DNA from: CBDCFL01 sp965216135
GTDB lineage: Bacteria; Pseudomonadota; Alphaproteobacteria; Rhodobacterales; Rhodobacteraceae
Direction of reading: 5' to 3'
DNA: 64,000 nt
Assembly: GCA_965216135.1 (NCBI GenBank)
Contig: CBDCFL010000021.1
Coordinates: 297,279 to 361,278 of the forward strand
Positions 60,654-64,000 of this stretch are shown here, in pieces. Made by a program: the position numbers and the translations under genes. Under the pieces are notes generated by a model that worked only from the letters and a program-made list of their open reading frames with translations, was not told the origin of the DNA and ran no database searches. The stretch's first letter is position 1. The number at the start of each line of letters is the position of its first letter.

Positions 60654-61689
60654 CTAGCGCCCGTAGTAGAGGCTGACGACATGTTTGGCCTCGGCAAAAA
60701 ACAGCCAGCGGGTGGTGAAAACACCGATCAGATGGAAGACCACGGCAACAAGACCGGTCACGTGCGACGCGGGCCATAGGATCAAAATCAACGCTGGCAG
60801 GATAACGGCCGCCGAAATTCCGATCACGCGCAGTTTCAGGCTGTGTTTGCGGCCCACCTGAAAGGCCATCTCTTTGAGCATAGGATCAAAATCAACGCTG
60901 GCAGGATAACGGCCGCCTCCGATCACGCGCAGTTTCAGGCTGTGGTTTGCGGCCCACCTGAAAGGCCATCTCTTTGAGCAGGTAATTGCTGCCGGAATGC
61001 GGACCTTCCAACTGGCGCACCCGCCCGATGCGGCCCAGCCCGGTTGCGGTTTCGCTGGTTGAGCCGGCGGCGGCAAAGCGACCGTCGCCGATGATCCAGG
61101 TGGCCACCTGAACCAGCCCGAGAACTACCAGGCCGATGATGGCGGCGCTGATCTGGCCCGACAACAAGGCACCGCCGCCAATGGAATAGGCCAGAAACAT
61201 CACCGGCGTTGCCGGGCTGTTCCAGCGCGGCACAGCTTTCAACTGGGTGTAGATCATCGACGTGGCGAAGACCGTCAGCAAACACAAAAGCGAGCCGATC
61301 GCCCCGATCACCGGCAGCGAAGTTTCAAAAAATATCCGCCCGAGCGCATGGATCGCGACGAAAAGCAGCGCCGCGATCGAAATAACACCCTCACGGCTCA
61401 GCCAGCTAGAGCGCCACTGCGAGAAGCTCTTGATGGCGTTTTTCTTGTTACCAAGGTGCAAAACCGACGACAAAAGCCCACCCACGGCCAGGCCATAGCC
61501 GACGAAATAAAACGTAAATGCCGACATGCCGAAGAAGTCCGGCCGGCCCAGCCCCAGCCAGGCCAAAAGCCCGAAGCCAAGACCAGAAAGTGCGGTAAAG
61601 ACGATAACGGACGGTGCGGGATGCATCAGAGCCGCTCTAAGGCTTTGTCCAGCCAGCCAAGCAGGCCCTTGGGCTCTGCGATCTGACAT
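60654..61689 (-). pseudogene. soeC: DmsC/SoeC-type membrane anchor subunit, broken by an internal tandem duplication
   Basis: The N-terminal frame (61689-60892) begins MSDRRAQGPAWLAGQSLRAA, followed by several membrane segments (LMHPAPSVIVFTALSGLGFG, FTFYFVGYGLAVGGLLSSVL) and GSNYLLKEMAFQVGRK, then falls out of frame. A repeat of the last 104 bases follows and the correct frame resumes: KEMAFQVGRKHSLKLRVIGI to HVVSLYYGR. The unduplicated gene would encode about 300 residues, normal for the NrfD/DmsC-like quinone-linked anchor. The stop TAG uses the CTAG at the IS5 boundary. Sits downstream of soeB with a short overlap. Confidence 0.75.
60776..60980. repeat. Tandem duplication (about 104 bp, two copies) inside soeC
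   Basis: Copy A 60776-60879 and copy B 60880-60980 both run from ATAGGATCAAAATCAACGCT to GGCCATCTCTTTGAGCA. They differ by a 5-base deletion (GCCGCCGAAATTCCG versus GCCGCCTCCG) and a 1-base insertion, so the net shift breaks the reading frame. Confidence 0.85.
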
Positions 61690-62363
61690 TGCAGATGTTT
61701 TACATGGTTCAACGACACATCTTTTTCTCGCGGCGGCAGGTACTTGTTGACCGGCTTGGTGCCCTGTTCCGGCATCAGGTCCATACCGCCGCGCTCGGCA
61801 ACCAGTTTGCTGACGTCGCTTTCAGGATCGCCGAGATCGCCGAAATGGCGCGCGCCTGAGGGACAAGTGCGCACGCAGGATGGCACGCGGTCTGCCTCTG
61901 GGATATTTTCGTTGTAGATGCGGTCCACGCAGAGCGTGCATTTCTTCATCACACCAGCCAGCTGGTCCAGCTCGCGCGCGCCGTAGGGACAGGCCCAGGC
62001 ACACAGCCCGCAGCCCATGCAATCGTCCTCGTTGACCAGCACGATCCCGTCTTCTTCGCGCTTGTAACTGGCACCGGTGGGGCAAACAGTGACGCAGGGC
62101 GCATCCTCGCAATGCAGACAGGATTTGGGGAAATGCACGGTTTGGGCGGGGCCGTCTGGCGGCGTCGCCTCATAAGTATGAACCCGGTTCAGAAAAGTAC
62201 CTGTGGGATCCGCACCATAGGCATCTGTGTCCGACAGCGGAGCGCCATAATTCGAGGTGTTCCATTCCTTGCAGCTAACCACGCACGCATGACATCCGAC
62301 GCAGGTATCCAGATCAATGACAAGGCCAAGTTTTTTCTTGGTCATTTGAGGGAGCGTCGTCAC
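61626..62363 (-). CDS. soeB: Iron-sulfur subunit of a DMSO reductase-family enzyme (SoeB-like sulfite dehydrogenase)
   Basis: 245 residues with four 4Fe-4S clusters: CVGCHACVVSCKEWN, CLHCEDAPCVTVCPTGAS, CMGCGLCAWACPYGARE and CTLCVDRI...CVRTCPSGA. It passes electrons from the molybdenum subunit to the membrane anchor. The GTG at 62363 overlaps the soeA stop (GTGA); an ATG six codons later is alternative. The three-gene order molybdopterin-FeS-anchor and the sequence style match the cytoplasmic SoeABC sulfite dehydrogenase of roseobacters. Confidence 0.85.
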   Translation of the reverse strand: MTTLPQMTKKKLGLVIDLDTCVGCHACVVSCKEWNTSNYGAPLSDTDAYGADPTGTFLNRVHTYEATPPDGPAQTVHFPKSCLHCEDAPCVTVCPTGASYKREEDGIVLVNEDDCMGCGLCAWACPYGARELDQLAGVMKKCTLCVDRIYNENIPEADRVPSCVRTCPSGARHFGDLGDPESDVSKLVAERGGMDLMPEQGTKPVNKYLPPREKDVSLNHVKHLQCQIAEPKGLLGWLDKALERL

Positions 62364-64000
62364 TCGAACTCGCCCCCATAGGCCACGTCCTTGGGCCCGC
62401 GACCCACCGGCGATTTCTGCGCCTTGAGTGCCGGTTCAGACGGCCCGCCTTTGGGCGCTTTCTCGATCCGCACCCGCAGATCAAACCACGCCGCCTGCCC
62501 GGTAATCGGATCGGAATTGGCCCACCGCCGCCCATCACCTTTGGGCGGCAGCAGCTCGTTGATCAGATGGTTCAGCAGGAAGGCGTCGGTGGCCTCTGGC
62601 GCATCTGCCGTCAGCGCCCATGCGCCGCGTTTCTTGCCGATGGCGTTCCACGTCCAGATGGTGTTTTCATTCAGCGCATCCATCCGCGCGACCGGCACCT
62701 TGATGCGCCCATGGGCGGATGTGACAAAAGCCCAGTCCCCTTCGCTAAACCCATGTTCTTGCCAGACTTTGCCGGGAATGAACATCTTGTTGACGTTGGT
62801 GATCTGCCTGAGCCAGGCGTTTTGCGAGCCCCAGGAATGATACATATGCATCGGCCGCTGGGTCAGCGCGTGTAGCGGGTATTCGGCTTTGTCGACCGCG
62901 CTTTCCTCGAACGGTTCATACCAGATCGGCAACGGCGTCATTGTGGCCTTCACGCGCTCGCGTAAATGATCCGGCGGCTGAATGGTCCCGAGCCCCTCGG
63001 CCGCCCGCTGCATCCAGCGCATCGGCTCAAGGTAGAGGTTGAAAACATAGGGCACCTCGGCATCGAAAATACCAATTTCGACCGCCCATTCCTGATAAGC
63101 CTTGTTCCACGGTTTATAGAACTGCGCTTCGTCGGGAATGTGGCTGATCCAGAACCCACCATTGTCGATGTATTTCTGGATTTGATCGGGGTTTGGCGCG
63201 CCGCGCCCATGACCCGAGCCGTCCGCGTTTCGCCATCCGGCCAGCGGGCCGACACCGGGGCGGCGCTCGTGGCGAACCATGTAATCGCCGTAGTCCTTGA
63301 ATTTTTGGCTTCCGTCCTCGTTCACGAAACCTGGTAGGCCGAGCCGCGCGCCCAGATCGATGAGCGCCGACTGAAACCCCTTCACATCCCGATCCGGCTC
63401 AACAACCGGCCAGCGGATGGCGTCAGCCGCCGCCCCGGCCTCGCAAATCGGACGGTCCAAAAGCGAGATGCAATCGTGGCGTTCCAGATAAGTGGTGTCG
63501 GGCAGGATCAGGTCGGCGTAAGCAATCGTCTCGGACGAATAGGCATCGGCATAGATGATATGGGGAATGACGTACTCGCCGCTGTCGTCTTTGTCGGTCA
63601 GCAAGTTGATGACTTCGGTGGTATTCATCGACGAATTCCACGCCATATTAGCCATATACATGAACAAAGTGTCGATCTTGTAGGGATCGCCGGCATGGGC
63701 GTTTGAGATGACCATATGCATCATCCCATGGGTGGATAACGGGTTTTCCCAGGTGAACGCCTTGTCGATCCGCTTGGCCTTGCCGTCCTCATCCAACAGC
63801 AAATGCTCCGGTCCCATCGGATAGCCCAGATGCGGGCCGTCCAGCGGCTGGCCAGGTGTTGTGCCAGCGTGCGGGCGCGGATGCGCTTCTGGCGGTTTGG
63901 GATAGGGCGGTTTGAACCGGAAACCGCCGGGCACTTCGACGCTGCCCAGCAGGATTTGCAGGATGTGCAGCGCGCGGCAGGTCTGAAACCCGTTGGAATG
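62360..64000 (-). CDS. soeA: Molybdopterin subunit of a DMSO reductase-family enzyme (SoeA-like), 5' end beyond window
   Basis: At least 546 C-terminal residues; the frame is open to base 64000 (SNGFQTCRALHILQILLGSV). Visible parts include IDTLFMYMANMAWNSSMNTT, ADLILPDTTYLERHDCISLL, and the C-terminal molybdopterin dinucleotide-binding beta barrel ALTQRPMHMYHSWGSQNAWL to WTWNAIGKKRGAWALT. Oxidises sulfite to sulfate in the cytoplasm if the SoeA assignment holds; polysulfide, tetrathionate or thiosulfate reductases are related alternatives. The stop overlaps the soeB start. Confidence 0.85.
   Translation of the reverse strand, partial: HSNGFQTCRALHILQILLGSVEVPGGFRFKPPYPKPPEAHPRPHAGTTPGQPLDGPHLGYPMGPEHLLLDEDGKAKRIDKAFTWENPLSTHGMMHMVISNAHAGDPYKIDTLFMYMANMAWNSSMNTTEVINLLTDKDDSGEYVIPHIIYADAYSSETIAYADLILPDTTYLERHDCISLLDRPICEAGAAADAIRWPVVEPDRDVKGFQSALIDLGARLGLPGFVNEDGSQKFKDYGDYMVRHERRPGVGPLAGWRNADGSGHGRGAPNPDQIQKYIDNGGFWISHIPDEAQFYKPWNKAYQEWAVEIGIFDAEVPYVFNLYLEPMRWMQRAAEGLGTIQPPDHLRERVKATMTPLPIWYEPFEESAVDKAEYPLHALTQRPMHMYHSWGSQNAWLRQITNVNKMFIPGKVWQEHGFSEGDWAFVTSAHGRIKVPVARMDALNENTIWTWNAIGKKRGAWALTADAPEATDAFLLNHLINELLPPKGDGRRWANSDPITGQAAWFDLRVRIEKAPKGGPSEPALKAQKSPVGRGPKDVAYGGEFE

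Noticed and set aside
1..64000. CRISPR arrays, tRNA or rRNA genes
   Set aside because: No regularly spaced repeats, no cloverleaf-like sequence with a GTTCGAATC-type arm and no rRNA-like sequence were seen by eye; a covariance-model search was not possible.

Overview
The window looks like chromosomal DNA of an alphaproteobacterium of the family Rhodobacteraceae (roseobacter-type). The evidence is high-GC coding, the order of the F1 ATP synthase genes (atpHAGDC), a class II (B12-dependent) ribonucleotide reductase, phaA-phaB, ETF:ubiquinone oxidoreductase, a SoeABC-type sulfite dehydrogenase and several small DUF families common in that group. No rRNA, tRNA or CRISPR array was recognised by eye.

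Layout. 1-4.6 kb: start of mscL, a YtoQ-like protein, a small monooxygenase-fold protein divergent from a frameshifted LysR regulator, a DsbA-fold isomerase, prs and a PaiB-type flavoprotein. 4.7-9.9 kb: the ATP synthase F1 operon on the minus strand, with an extra 97-codon ORF coupled to atpG. 10-21 kb: a methyltransferase/gloB divergent pair, clpA, a MotA/ExbB-like plus coiled-coil OmpA-like pair, chaC, a DUF2125 gene and a YcaQ-like glycosylase. 21-26 kb: two tandem extensin-like genes downstream of hisC-tyrC, one split by an IS630 element and one frameshifted. 26-31 kb: a ZIP transporter with a two-domain multicopper oxidase, an M42 peptidase and a DUF4242-cyclase gene lying between two 144-bp copies of the M42 3' end. 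31-33.4 kb: a membrane-anchored HhH protein, dodecin and an IS5 element. 33.4-41 kb: rpsD, a Hint protein gene split by an IS1595 element, and a ribonucleotide reductase carrying both an intein and an XRE-type helix-turn-helix. 41-56 kb: mostly housekeeping genes (tag, EAL protein, phaAB, polyprenyl synthase, ispE, TPR protein, ETF-QO, greA, SRAP). 56-60.65 kb: decayed genes followed by three nested IS elements. 60.65-64 kb: the soeC-soeB-soeA locus, with soeC broken by a tandem duplication.

The notable features are concentrated in the accessory seams: the peptidase 3'-end duplication around a cyclase, the doubly invaded ribonucleotide reductase, the three-deep IS nest, and extensin genes whose only sensible start codon appears to be AUA. 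Several genes have single-base frame breaks at short homopolymers, so part of the apparent decay may be sequencing error. Family names are from recognition of sequence motifs; no database search was possible.
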